A stretch of DNA of 64,000 nucleotides from Maylandia zebra (GCF_041146795.1 NC_135183.1:9784840-9848839), one strand, 5' to 3'; counted from the stretch's first letter, positions 25,021 to 37,890 are shown. The notes: a model not told the origin generated them from the letters alone. Program-made: numbers and translations.

Positions 25021-25495
25021 TGGGCTGCATTTCATCCTGCAACAGGTGGAATTCTTATTGGTTTGAGATGCTTTCCCTACCACCTGCGGCTTGCAGTATC
25101 ACAAGAAATGAAGGTGGGTAAGTCAAGGAACCGTATCAAAGTGTTTCTTTGTTTGTTTCCTAAAAGCTGATAGCTATCTAGACAAGACTTTTGGGTCTTG
25201 ACTGCGATCGTAGTGTTGCTGTCTACTGGAGCGCGTTCAGTTGCATAATCTGACAAACATTAAGACACAAAACAACCATTTATTTTGTGATTCAGATTTA
25301 GTGAATTTAATTCTAGTATTTTAATAATCTGTTGGCACAAATTATCAGGCATTTAGCAACTTATTGTCACATCTAAATATCTCTGCTTCTGGATCACAAA
25401 ATCCAACAAGACAGCAGCCAAAATGCTATAACCTACGTTTTTAAGGCAGAATCCAGAAATTAATCGGAAATCATACTGTGTCCATCTTTTAGATA

Positions 25496-25560
25496 CATGA
25501 TACTTCTTCCATGGCATAATAATATGGTTGTTATTATGATGCCATGGAAGAAGTATCGTG
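25496..25560. repeat. Long hairpin (inverted repeat)
   Basis: The left arm 25496-25516 (CATGATACTTCTTCCATGGCA) pairs with the right arm 25540-25560 over 21 positions, one of them a G-T wobble. A few further A-T pairs extend toward the loop at about 25521-25530. No target duplication or longer transposon terminus was seen. Confidence 0.85.
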
Positions 25561-25798
25561 TAAATATTGGATCACAAGAAAGATCACGGAGGTAATAGAG
25601 GACAATAAAAATATGAAATCATGAAGCCCGCCAGTTTACACATTTGCAAATAATAAACTTTGTGGTTTAATTCTGACTGGCTACACTCAGATTATAGTTA
25701 CTTCTAACAAGTAACAAAAAGTTGAGAAACTTCGGGCACACTGAACGAGCTTCTTTAGCAGCGGCCTGGCTGCCCGTGTTTGTTCTGCCTGCTGCTTT

Positions 25799-26840
25799 GT
25801 GAAGCAGCTTTTAGGTTTAAGGAATATTCAGGATATTAAATGCATCTAAGTGATTCTCTATTATAATCTTCCCACCAGGAGCATCAGAGTAACGTAAAAA
25901 GAAGTAGGTAATATTACCTAACTGGTGGCCAGGCAGATGTAATCGTGTACCTTTATTGCTGTCCTGTCAGTACAAACACTACTGAAATACTGGACAGCTA
26001 CACAAGTTTATTCCCAGGACTTTGCAATGGAAACAATGTAGGTACAAAACACCGATGATGAATGCATGTGTGGTTAAACATGCACACGCCATCTGATCTG
26101 AGGTAAGCTCAAACATATCAGGGGAGAAGTAATACTTCATGCAGCTTAAGATAAATAAAAAAGGAGAGTTTGACACTTGGGAGTTGAATTTGTTGAGATT
26201 TTTTCAGATACTTGAGACAGGTTGTGTAATTCACCCCAGCGTACACCTGTCAGCATGAAACACTGGAATAAATGGATGCTGTTTTTTTAGAAACAAGAAG
26301 TCACATGGTACTGCCCGCTAATATAAAACTGTGAAGCTGCTTTTAGGTTTAAACAGTCTCCAGGATACAAAATGCATTTAGGGGTTGCTCGATTATAATT
26401 TAAAATCAGTGCAAAAATCTCTCCAACACAAACATCAATTTAATATCAAAGGGAAAAAAATCCTGCCAGGTAGATGTTCAACACCAGAAATAATAATAAT
26501 GTTCTAAATAAAGCTGTCACTTCAATACAAACACCACTGAAACACTGAACAGCTAAAAACAATTTATTTCCCAGGACTTTGCATAGTAAACAATGTAGAG
26601 GAACAGTTGTAGAACACCAATGATGAGTGCGTGTGCGGTTAAACATGCATGCACCATCTGATCTGAGGTAAACACAAACATACCAGGGTAGAAGTAATAC
26701 TTCATGTAGCTTAAGATAAATAAAAGAGCGTTTGACACCATTTGAATATTAAGATTTCTTCAGACACTTGACATGAGTTGTGTAATTCCCCTCAGTTTAC
26801 CAAATACCTGTCAGCATGCAGCACTGAAATGAATGGATGC
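25799..26840. repeat. Diverged tandem duplication, unit about 0.53-0.56 kb
   Basis: Copy 1 (about 25799-26280) and copy 2 (about 26331-26840) share, in order, GAAGC-GCTTTTAGGTTTAA, CCCAGGACTTTGCA, GGTTAAACATGCA, CCATCTGATCTGAGGTAA, AGAAGTAATACTTCATG and ACCTGTCAGCATG. Spacing drifts from about 532 to 559 bp through small indels. The divergence suggests an old event. No reading frame is preserved across copies. Confidence 0.75.
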
Positions 26841-27451
26841 GCATTCAGGTCAAGCTCTCACAAGGCACTACCCATACCAAGGGCATATCAGGTGTCTGAT
26901 GGAAAAACTTGGTTTGGGAAGTCTAATAAGCCTTAAATATGTATAAATGACCACACTGGTGATTGACATAAGCATGCTGGCCTAGCTCCAAGTGCAAACA
27001 ATCCACTAAACAAAGCAGGGATGAGACACACAAGCTCAAGAAGTAAAAAGAAACTGGAAAGATTAACGCGATTTAAATAACTGAGCTAGATATGAAAAAG
27101 CTGGCATCCTGAAAAAAGATCACCAAGAAATAAAACTAAGATTTCAAAAAGAGTTTTAAAAACTCCATACTTGACAGAGGGAAAAATAAGATGAGGGCAA
27201 AGAAAGAGAAAATGCTCAACATCAGGCCTGACAAATAGTTTCAAATAAAACTTAAGCATCTATGATAGAAAATATTGAAACTTCAAAAAAACATCAACAT
27301 AACAAAAAACAAACAACAACTAGCACTCCCTCCTGCTGTCGACATTCATATAAATTAAGAAATCTAATTGCTCCCATATTGACCAGTGATCTTAGAATTG
27401 CATATTTTTCTCCCAATTGCCTTTTGGAGCTTGCTTCTTACTTGAAGTGAC

Positions 27452-27452
<1 letters not shown>

Positions 27453-27482
<30 letters not shown>
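27453..27482. repeat. (CGCA)n microsatellite
   Basis: About seven tetranucleotide units, 350 bp downstream of the DEPDC1 stop codon. Confidence 0.95.
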
Positions 27483-27832
27483 ATACAAATAGAAAAGAAA
27501 AGTGAGGGGACAACAGGTAAAGTACCTTTCTTCATAAAACATGTAAATGGTATGAGCGACTCTGTAGAGCTACGGTCACAAGCCTTCATCTAAGTCAGCA
27601 CACAAAACTCAATACAAATATACACAACACATGAATACACAAATCAACTCCTGTTAAAATCATCCAGTCTACATTTACTTACAATAAACACAACAGTAAA
27701 AACAGCATTTCCAATGTAACACACTGCTTTTGGCTGCCATGGGAAAAACGACTTCTCAATTGTCCTGCCAGGAGTGTGATATCAGTGCAGCGATCACGAC
27801 GTAAGCGGCGAGAGCGCGCCTCCTGCAGTCGT

Positions 27833-30800
27833 TCAGTTCCTGATGCTGAAAGCTTTGGTCTTCTTGATGTTGAGGAGTGGAGGTTTAATCTTTGGTTTGT
27901 TGTCAGTCTTGCTCTCTCGGTCTGGGGAGGGGAATCGTTGCCTGTAGATGTCTGGGTACTGCTTCTGAAACTTAGGACAACAATAAGAAAATTACACTTT
28001 GCTGAGTCTGCAGATTTCCAGCATTTTTGAGGATATGAAGTGACTTGTTATATCCTTGTGTGAACGTCAGGAATCTGAAGGCTACTGAAAATAGCTTTCA
28101 AGTTGAAAACACTGCAAATTGACTCAAAACCAAATATGTGTGAGTGTGTATCAAAGACAGCCACTGTTACCTCTCCCATAAGTAAGTGGGAGACTGTTTA
28201 AAACCATGGGGTTTGGCATGTTAGCTACCACTGTTACAGTTTAAAACATCACGCCATACTGAAGGAAATTTGAAACTTGATGAGAAACTCATTGGTCAAG
28301 TACTAGGGTTACAAATCAAGACAGGAAGAGGGACACTTCTTTATTCACTTTGCATCTGTGTGCAAACAGAACCAGACTTGAGGCATCGCCTGGACTTTCA
28401 GTAGACCGTTACCTGTTTCAGTTTCTTGCGTCTGTCCTTCTCACTGATGTTTTGATCTGTCACCAGGATCTCTAGCAGCTCCTCCATGGCCTTCTGAGAA
28501 GACTCCAGTTTTTGCTGTTCAAACTCAGCGCCACTGATCTGATGGCAGAACGTGTAGACCGGCAATGGAGGGCAAACCGGATCGCTTTTGTCAGTCTTTG
28601 AAACAGAGTCAATTGGGACCTGAAATCAGGACAGCACAAACATGAAGAAATCAACATGTTAACAGATTTTAAAGCTCCCAATGAAGCTGGCAGGTTCCTC
28701 CAGCAGCATGAAAAGGTGTCTTTTGAGCATTCACAGCTATCAGCTTGCTTCTGCAGTTGTATTTGAACAGACATGCAGGGTATCACTTACTCTGCTTCTT
28801 TAAGAATTAGTTGGTTGTGGTTTACAGTTTGAAGGTATACCTGTGATGTTCGTAGGTACTGTATATGGTCACTGATGGCACCAAGCAGGTACTCTGGGAC
28901 TGAGAGGATGCTTTGCTGATGATCCATTAAAAATGACACCAGCCTGGTTGCTAACAGCTCATCCAAATCACACTCTTCAGCACTGCCCAGGACACAGCCT
29001 GAAAATGTGTGAACCATCTGAAATCCACGACAAACATCCAGATACACAAGTGAATAAAAGGTAAACAAACAGGGACATCATGATAAAAGAACATGACATA
29101 CATGTCTGTGCTCACACTTCTTTAGGGAATGTTCAGAGTATTAGACAGGAACAAAAAATATTTGCTAGCTCCTTACCAATGTCCGGGTGCCGATAGCAGG
29201 GTGGAGGAGAGGCATGTCTACATTCTGGCTGATGCGTGACGCCATCCTCATGAGCAGCTGCAACTTCCTGCGGGAGGCGGGTGGAAGGAGGAGGGTGCAG
29301 AGCTGCAGGGCCTCGATGGCTACACGTTCACACTGAGGCTGGAGAACGCCTACATACAGGAACACCGTTAGAAAGTCACGCACACGCAAGTAAGTGTTTT
29401 CAGTCAAACTGAAGAACCACACTTCAGCACCACATTCATCCATTGCTACGTCACACTTGCTAGACTACACAATGAATGGATGAATGAGAAAATGAATCGA
29501 CTACAGCTATGGTGTGAATTGAGGCAGGTAAAGCTTGTGAACATGACACTGCAGCACGACTGTCATCCAGGAATGAAGGACTCCTATGCCATCTTCCTTT
29601 TAGACTGTTTCTATAGATTTTAATGAAATCTGGGGGTCTGTATGAGAAAACAAGCACTATTTATCTGGCTAAACTGTGCTGCAGCTACATGATCTGTGAA
29701 ACAGACTTTTGCCTTTTTCCTGTTGTTAAATGTTAAAGGTCAACTGCTGAATACAAAAACAGAGGCCATTTTCTGGAACTGGCCTTCCTGCTTTGAGTGA
29801 GGGAACAAACTGGAGCTAGTAGGGGTGAGATGTTAGATGAGGTTAATTTGATTAGACATAGACACAGAGACAGGTAGAGGTGAGAGGGTCTTACTGTGCT
29901 CATTTTGGTTTTTGGGGGGTTGGGAGTTGCCGGCGGACACAGACACAGGCGCTTTGAGCAGTGAAACAGGTTGTGACAGGTGGGACACTTCCAGAGAGCT
30001 GAGGCAGCGGCGAACAGCAGCAGGTGCAGGAAGCGTCCAAAGGTTAGAGGTGCTGGAGGCCGGTCTGGGTCCTGTAGCAGCATTAGACCCTTGTGCTTTG
30101 GTTGCAGCAGATGAGAAAGAAGAAGGGAAAGGACGAAAGGAGGAAGAGAAGGGATGACAGGAAGATAGTGATGGAGGATGTGAAGCTGAGGAAGCCTGAC
30201 ACTGACTGGAAGGAGAGTTTACACTGAGGCAGCTTGCTGCTCGACCCTGCCACTTAAGCTCTTTGACATCTTCCTCCCTGGTCTCTATGACGATGTCCAG
30301 GCAGCTGCTGAAGCTGTGAGGCCGTAAGGAACGAGACCTGTGTGAAGCTGACAGTCCAGCCAAGGGTATGACAGACAGCCTGTTTCTGGCTGTAACTCCT
30401 GGAGCGTTTTCAGAAGTAATGGGTGCTGGTTTGGACACAGATGTCCCGAATGAACGAGTGTGAGGTGTTGTGATGGAAGAGCTGTCGTCCTGGCTCCTGC
30501 TGCTATAGGCAAAGGATGCCAGGCTGTCACTGGACTGAAACAGCTGTTGTCTAGTAAGAGGGGCAGAGTCATCCAGGATTGTTTCCAGGGAGCAACTCCT
30601 TGTTTGAGGTCTTGTGGGAACAACTGTACTGAGGCTGATGCAGCTGCCTCCTAATGGGCCGTCATCGGCACCGCCGCCTCCTTTCAGTGCTGCCAGCCGG
30701 GACTGAAGTTTCCCACCAATTACCTCCCTCATGGGGGATTCTGTCTCGTCGCATGTCCCCTGTCTGAGCAGCGACAGGAGGAGACACTCCGTGGAGCGAA

Positions 30801-33800
30801 AAGACGACTTGGCTGGAGGGGGGACTGCAGGAAGGTCTGATTTCTTGCGCTTCAAATGCTGGCACATAGAAGGCGCTGCAACGTAGCCGCAGAACACTGA
30901 AAGTGAATGAAGACATGGAGAAGGGGGGCAGAGAAAGCCAAGGGGGCAGGCAGGGTGTCAGTGCAAGCAGACAGCAAAGGGGAAGGAGAAGGTTTAGTTA
31001 GTTCAAACCATTACTGTTCATACAGCTGATCAGCCACAACAAAAACAAAAAGTGCAGCAGCTCACATCACAGTTAGGATTCCACAAACAACCAAAACTTC
31101 TGTTAGGGGGTCACAAAGCACTGTTAGAGCTCAAACACTCAACTCACATTGGAGACAACATGTCAGAAAAGACCTGCAGCCGAATTTGATCCTAACACAA
31201 CACCAACATGTAGATTCTGCAAGGCCTAAAAGATTAACAGGAAGCAGCAAACCCACCTAGAACATTGATAAACAGCTCATACAGTTCATATGTGAGCAGT
31301 GGCTGTGGGAGGCTGTAGAAGTAATCGGACACTGTTTTGAAGACATCTCTTTCAAAGCCAGGATAGGATTGTTGTGTGCCGTTGTACTTTGGCCCTGGAA
31401 ATAAACACCATGTTACTGCAACTGTAACAACACTGAATAATATCTTCAGTAAATAGATCCATTAAACCACATAAAAAAATCTATTAAAAAAATAATAATA
31501 ATAAAAAAAAAAAAGCTTTTTCCTTTTAAAACTGTTAATGCAGGACATAGTTGCAGCTACTCACAATTGGCCAGGCTCCTCATGGCAGACAGAACCCAGT
31601 CTGGAAGGTCATCTATGGAGGCAGTTCTAATGTTAGACTCTTTGTTGGTTTACAGTATAATGAGTCAAACTCATTTAAGTTCGAGACCTCTGGATTAAAT
31701 TATGTCCAGACTTTTTGGTTCAAAATTGCCCAGAAACACCACATTTTCACAGATACTTTTACCTGAAGAAAAAAAAAATGTATTATGTTGTTTTGGCCTT
31801 TTACACTGGAGAATGGCACTTCTAGGACTTTAGTATGTGGTTCAAAGCACATCCTTATGGTAAAAAGTATTTTTTCAAAGATGAGGTCTTTATACATAAA
31901 CTATCCTGTACATTTTTTTCCTTTATACTGGTGTGTGAACCTACTGGTCTTGTCGTCCAGTGTGACCACTCCGTGTTTGTTGACTTTGGTCATATTGTGG
32001 ATGATGTTCTGTGGATTCACATAACGATGGTCTAAAACCTCGTCAAGAGATGGAACATCCAGAATCCTCTGAAGACTGAAACACATACACAAGTTTTAGA
32101 TATACATGGAAGTCTTTCTCATTTTTTTTTAATTTTTTTTTGCACAGAATGGTTTTTTGGGGGGTTAGATTTGTGTGTTTATACTGGGTCAGCGTGATGT
32201 CTCTCCAGATCTCCTGTTCATCCTCCACTGTCAGCTCTCGTCTCTGTTTCTGCTGCTCTTCTTCTGGCTGATTGTCGCCTTCCTGCTGTATTCGGAGTGC
32301 AGGATCCACATTTTCCTGAAACACATGTACGGAACAAGGACCAACATCACAGAGTGAATCTTATTTTTTTTCTATTAGTGCAAAACTGCATCTATGAACT
32401 TGTTTTTCTCTCAAATGCAACATATTATTGTTTTAAATTGAAACAGTGATAAATCTAACTCACCTGGGTTTCTTTCTCCTGCCTTCTTGTGCTTCTAAAC
32501 CTGAAGAAACCTTCTTTGTCCTTGAATGAAGGTCTCTTTTTTATGGATCTGGACTCTGAGGCTGGAGCTAAACAGGGGATGGGTTTCAGAGGAGAAGTGG
32601 AAGGAAACCTGTGGACAAAGAAAACAAAACCAAAAAAAAAACCAGACTGCTTGATGCTGTGTGGAGCACAATCAACATATTAAGCCCCGTTTTGTTAAAT
32701 AATCCCCAAAAGCACATTTCTGCCAACAGATTACCTGTACAGCACATTGTTGTCCTCCAGGTCCTCTGTTCCCCAGCGTCCCTTTACATCTTCAATCACA
32801 TGGTTCTTCAGAAACTTCTTTAGAAGCTGAACTGTCTGTTGCCTGGTAACGTCGGGGCCAAAGTTGCTGTTGTTACAGAGCAGCTGGTGCAGCCAATCAA
32901 CAGCAGCAGAAGCAGTGAAACAGGAAGCATAGTGCCTGAAGTTCTGGCGATGTTTCCTGAGGGGCATGCCAGCCCGAAACAAACGTGTCACCTCATTCCA
33001 CTGAAACAGGACACGCACAGTTCAAGCAAGGAAACAAGATAACAATGTGTCATACGGTACAGAATTGCTCCATTGGAAAGCTGATAAAAGTGCACAACAA
33101 TATAATGACAATTGACCGTGAGAAGTAACAGTGGGTAAGACAGGACGCTTCTACTATAGAGAAGATCGCTAAGCTGTAATTAAGCCAGCACAGGATCTGC
33201 TGATTCAGATGCTGGCAGATATAGCCAAGCGTTGGTACACATTTCATCAACTGGTAGCTCATTATGCACAAAATTCAAAAAGCATGTGCAGCGTTAAGAC
33301 CAGTTTTACTTTAAAACAAACTATTTTGGTTTCTGCAGGCATATTGCAGATTCAGGAATCACAAGACCAATGACCTGCAGAAGTCACTTAAGTTGTGAAA
33401 TAAATTCCTGCACTGATGGACTGGAGGTTTGACAGCAACCGGATTGACAGGTGATCTATCCTTTAGGTCCACCATTAAAGGTGAATGTTAAATGGTCTGT
33501 ATTTGTATAGCGCTTTACTAGTCCGTAAGGACCCCAAAGCGCTTTACACATTCAGTCATCCACCCATTCACACACTGGTGATGGTAAGCTACATTGTAGC
33601 CACAGCCACCCTGGGGCGCACTGACAGAGGCGAGGCTGCCGGACACTGGCGCCACCGGGCCCTCTGACCACCACCAGTAGACAACGGGTTTAGTGTCTTT
33701 CCCAAGGATACAACGACCGAGACTGTCCAAGACGGAACTCGAACCGGCAACCTTCCGATTACGAGCGATCGTGAATTTTCTTTTTTAAAAACATATAAAC

Positions 33801-34479
33801 ACAGTTTCTTTAAGAACCATATTTGTCAGCCCTATGACACCTGCGCATCTGTTACACTTATACAATAACAGAGTAATCGAGCAGCCATGGGACGTTAATT
33901 GCAAACATTATTGGTTTAGGATAAGGATTGATCTTAATGAATGAACTAATATTTGTAAACAGAATTGCTCTAAATATTCCAATTCCACCATCCCAGTGAA
34001 TTTCTTTTATTAGAAACTCAAATATGTGAGTGTCTATAGCTCACTGAACAAAGGTTGTTGACATATATATTTAAAAGACATCACCGCATATATTGGATTA
34101 AAATCACATCAGTGTCGTTAATGAAAATTCGTACTTTGAGGTCCAGTTTTCAAACGCCATGTAAACTAATCGGTCTCGTTAGCTGGATTACAGGTGACGT
34201 TTGTTGCTGAAACAAAGTCATGAAGATGATATTAAATCAGAGAGAGCCACAATTTTGCAACGCTGAAACACAGAGAGGATACTTTACTGTGAATTTCTTG
34301 CAGTATTGCTTTTAGAGAAGCCGGCAAAACGCGTGTGTTTAAAAGCAGCTGCAGCTCAGTTTAGCGCTTCCGTTGATGACGATCTTACACTGGGTAGCTA
34401 GGTATTAGCTAGCTCGTGAACTTTAACTTACCAATTTCGTGGCTCGGTACGGTCCAGGGCTGATAACATGAGAACTCAT
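27833..34479 (-). CDS. depdc1: DEPDC1 (DEP domain-containing protein 1A)
   Basis: Twelve coding exons in transcript order: 34432-34479, 32735-33000, 32464-32608, 32185-32315, 31945-32075, 31565-31612, 31257-31394, 29895-30896, 29177-29349, 28841-29017, 28413-28619, 27833-27970. The sum is 2604 nt, 867 aa; vertebrate DEPDC1 is usually near 800 aa. Family role: a mitosis-linked nuclear/cytoplasmic protein, reported as a transcriptional co-repressor and proliferation factor. Residues 17-105 form the DEP domain ([40 protein letters not shown]). About 160-303 is the RhoGAP-like region ([31 protein letters not shown]), which lacks an obvious arginine finger, as in the family. The 1002-nt exon (residues 303-636) is Ser/Pro-rich and disordered. 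The C-terminus is conserved ([38 protein letters not shown]) and ends in basic [10 protein letters not shown]. The 5' region has CCAAT and CHR-like elements. Highly confident; DEPDC1B is shorter and lacks this long middle exon. Confidence 0.95.
33484..33775 (-). repeat. tRNA-derived SINE in DEPDC1 intron 1
   Basis: On the minus strand the head (33775 to about 33710) has the B-box-like GCCGGTTCGAGTTCC, followed by 'GTCTCGGTCGTTGTATCCTT', 'CTACTGGTGGTGGTCAGAGG' and a tail with 'AAAGCGCTATACAAATA'. The order matches a SINE common in fish. A partial relative lies at 13080-13262. Confidence 0.65.
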
Positions 34480-34630
34480 ATTTATCACGGAAGGGCAGCG
34501 CTAAGGGTTTCCTTCATTCGCTGTAGCGACGGATACTATCCATCACTCGAAGAAATATTTACGCATTTCTCGCTACAACCTTTAGTTTAGTTACGGAGAA
34601 ACTCTCCACAGCCTGGCAGCTCCCCATCTG

Positions 34631-34692
34631 TTCAAAATTACGAGCCCTGTGCTTCTGCCACCGGATTGGATGGACGTTCTGGTCACGTGACC
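34631..34692 (-). promoter_or_regulatory. DEPDC1 promoter: E-box palindrome, CCAAT box and CHR-like element
   Basis: Read on the minus strand, GGTCACGTGACC (34692-34681, a perfect 12-bp palindrome with the CACGTG E-box) is followed by CCAAT (34669-34665) and then TTTGAA (34636-34631), about 150 nt before the start codon. CCAAT boxes bound by NF-Y about 30 bp from a TTTGAA-type CHR are the known layout of G2/M promoters controlled by DREAM/MuvB complexes. The spacing here is about 30 bp, and the gene class fits. Confidence 0.55.
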
Positions 34693-36769
34693 AGCCTCTA
34701 ACGGAAGAGGGTGGAGGATCAAAAACAAAAAGTGGACTGTGGGGTATTTGGTAGTATGGCTATTTGAAAATTCTCCCAGTTGACACTAAATTTAGGTCTA
34801 CAGTTAGTTACAGCTGTGTCAGCTGTAGAAAATGACTGTATTGCTATATGCTGAAAGGCCATGCAGGTGTATTTCCTCGTGTGCTACGGTACCCTTTTCT
34901 TCAGTTTTCGTTACATTGCGCATTCTTATATAATAATATTCATTAAATCACCGGCACGTAAGCTGTTAAAGTTAATTCCAGGAATTTCCCACCTCTATCA
35001 TACGCTGTATTTGTGTTTTAGACCTGAAGATTCAGTAATTATAAGCCAGTGGTATAATGCATTTGTTATCTAGATGCCAATTTAAGATTTGTATAATTAT
35101 ACTTGTAAACCAATGCAACATCTAAAAGTATGCCTTTGACTGTTGCACTCTGATGGCTCTTAAAAACCTCATTAATCTTTGCTTTTAAACACACTGGATG
35201 CTCCTCCTCAACCAAAAACTCAAACATATTTGACTACAAAGCCCAGCTACAGAACCAGGCTCATCACCAGAGCCTATATTTAAACTTCATGCTCTTTGCA
35301 CATGGGTTTCTATTTAAAAGGTTTCTAATAAAAATAATTAATAATTATACATTTTATATAAAGATGTGAGTGTTTTACTGTTCGGACTATCCTTCTGTTC
35401 CAGCCTGTCTTAAGTGAAGGAGCAAGTCCTCCTGGGGAGGCCTTTTGCATTCACTGAGGCATGGAATTTACATTAGCATATCTTTAAAAGCACTCTGTAG
35501 GGGAAATCATTTACAGCCACAAAGAGATGAAAGACAAAAAAGACAGTGGGTGTTAGAGACAATTCTAAAGGGATAGATACCAGGAGGATGTGGTTGACTC
35601 TGGCCACACAGTAATGATTCCTTCCACTTGCCTCCGAAGTTGGGAATTGGAAGTGACATGAGTCCTAGACTGAATGCTTGGCTTTCTATCCTAATGATAG
35701 AGCCTAATGCTCTGCGATTGGCTCATTTAGCGAGTCACAAAAGCTCAATAGTGGCAGTACATATTGAAGCTTTTACAGTTTTACTGATGTTTACTTGAAA
35801 TATCACCATCTTGGTTTGTTAAGTTGGGGTTGGTGGAGCTGCTCCAATTTTCTGAGTGGCAAGATATTTCCTATTTTATGCACCCTTGTATTTTTACAGT
35901 TGCATTTTTTCTATTGGTATTTGACATTGAAAATATCTGTGGCTCATTTGATGGATTATGAGATGATAACTTTTATTCCCCAGTGGTTCCCAAACAAGAT
36001 TTCCAGACAATAATTCCCCCCCCCCCAATCCTCTCACACTTTTTTCATGCGTTATCTGCTATCCAGATGTTCAGGCCACAAAGGCCCTAAAAGATGGGCT
36101 CCATAGATCAAGTCAGCAGACTAACTGAGGAAATCAGAGACTGAGATATAATTTGTCTTGGTTCCCCTTGAAGGAAGCCAGTCTGCAACTGTAACCCACC
36201 TCTGATGCACAAAGTAGACAAAACTAACATCATATGGATGAGTTACAACAGTAAAATGCTGCTTTTGGATTGCTGCATAAGTGAACATAGCTACAGCGAG
36301 GGCCTTGAGCCACTCAGGGAGAGCTGGGTCAGGAAGGGCATTCGGCATAAAAATGCCAAATAAAATGCATAGATCACTAAAATGCATCAGTGAAGGCAAT
36401 CTACAGTAATGTCATATATAACAATACTTGATAGGGGTCCTTTTCAATCATTTTTAAGATTTAAGTTAGAATTCTGGGTCTGCTGTGTATGTGCTGAAAA
36501 GTGTAATATCGAGTTTCTGCTTATCATTATAGTTATTATTTAAAAAACTGAAAACGTTTCATTCACTGCGTAATGAACTGATTTAATTCATTCCCAGCCG
36601 AGAAGACTGTATTTGTGTCTTTACTGTATGACTTGAACGGAAATCGACAAGCTGTTGCTGAAATAATGAGAAAGGCTGCCCCCAGCTGGGCACAATAGGG
36701 AACTACTGCATTTTTGGAAACCTAGTCACTCTTTGGTAATTTCAGTATTTTTGTTTTTACGCTTGTTTA
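34693..36769. other. Intergenic DNA upstream of DEPDC1
   Basis: No coding exon recognised. 35395-35530 is less AT-rich than its flanks but shows no motif I can name. A C-run lies at 36017-36026. Confidence 0.45.
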
Positions 36770-37735
36770 AGATAAGAGATAAGATAAGATAGAACTTTAT
36801 TAATCCCTCTGGTGGGTTCCTCTGGGAATTTCGATTTCCAAAAAGCACAGCACCGACAGAAGTTACAGTTACAGAATGTTATATATATATACACACACAC
36901 ACATATATAAATACAGAGACAAATATAAATAAAATATACAAAGGGGATAAATAGAATAAATAGGAATAAAAATAAAAATACAAGTGAATTGCACATTTCA
37001 AGTATTGAGGTCTATTGCACTGTTGACTATTTACAAAAAGTATTGCACAAGGTATTGTACAGTGAGGTGAAGAGGCACTACAGCTTAGTTGTTCCCCCCT
37101 CCTTTGTCCTCCTGTTTCCCCTCCCTCTCCCCTCCAGGGAGGAGTTAAACAGTCTGATGGCGTGTGGGACAAAGGAGTTTTTAAGTCTGTTAGTTCTTGT
37201 CTTGGGGAGAAGCAACCTGTCACTGAACAGACTCTTCTGGTTGTTAATGGCCGTGTGCAGAGGATGCCCAGCATTGTCCATGATGTCCATCAGTTTCTTT
37301 AATGTCCTTTTCTCTGCCACTGTCACCAGAGTGTCCAGCTTCATGCCGACCACAGAGCTAGCCCTCCTGATCAGTTTCTCCAGCCTGGATGAGTCCCTCT
37401 TTGCTGTGCTGCTCCCCCAGCACACCACAGCATAGAAAAGTACTCCAGCAACCACCGACTGGTAAAACATCCTCAGGAGCTTCCTGCAGATGTTAAAAGA
37501 CCTCAGCCTCCTGAGGAAGTACAGTCGGCTTTGGGCTTTTTTATACAGGTGCTCTGTGTTGCAAGACCAGTCCAGTTTATTGTCCACCCACAGCCCGAGG
37601 TACTTGTACTTGTTGACCACCTCCTCCCCCTCTATCTGAACCGGCAGTGGACCTTCTCTGGACCTCCCGAAGTCCACAACCAGTTTATATGTCACAAAGA
37701 CAAACGGGAATATTTTGGGGTATGCACTCTTCACT
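36770..37735 (-). mobile_element. LINE retrotransposon, 3' end with the C-terminus of its reverse transcriptase ORF
   Basis: The minus-strand frame 37734-37078 (218 aa) reads YKYLGLWVDNKLDWSCN, SRLYFLRRLRSFNICRKLL and FYQSVVAGVLFYAVVCWGSS. This is the post-catalytic domain of non-LTR reverse transcriptases of the L2/CR1-like type common in fish. The 3' UTR follows leftward and ends with a GATAA-rich tail near 36770-36790 and the block 'CTTTATTAATCCCTCTGGTG'. It is 5'-truncated, as is usual. The frame is open over 218 codons, so the copy is fairly young. Confidence 0.8.
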
Positions 37736-37740
37736 ATAGT

Positions 37741-37890
37741 ATTTGATTTTATTCTGTACAGTTGTGTACTGTATTTATTCTTATTATATTCAAATTTTTG
37801 CTACATAACTTTTGCACTGTCCACTTCCTTCTGTGACAAAACAAATTTAGTTTTGTAATAAAGGTTATCTTATCTTATCGTATCTTAGAG
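37741..37890 (+). mobile_element. Second LINE 3' tail, opposite orientation
   Basis: Contains 'TTTTGCACTGTCCACTTCC', 'TCTGTGACAAAACAAATT' and 'GTAATAAAGGTTATCTTATC', then a TTATC-type short tail. This is the typical 3' end of a fish LINE lying on the plus strand, directly abutting the minus-strand LINE. The junction may reflect insertion of one LINE into another or a 5' inversion during reverse transcription. Confidence 0.5.

Larger units (their letters stand above)
24429..27832. other. Intergenic region between RPE65 and DEPDC1
   Basis: This is the upstream side of RPE65 and the downstream side of DEPDC1. No coding exon was found. Recognisable contents are a pyrimidine-rich block at 24540-24675, a (CA)n tract, a strong hairpin at 25496-25560, a diverged tandem duplication at 25799-26840 and a (CGCA)n tract. 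Retinal enhancers of RPE65 could lie here, but none can be named. Confidence 0.5.

Noticed and set aside
36989..37435. Plus-strand 148-codon open frame
   Set aside because: Antisense to the LINE reverse transcriptase end, which has clear motif support on the minus strand.
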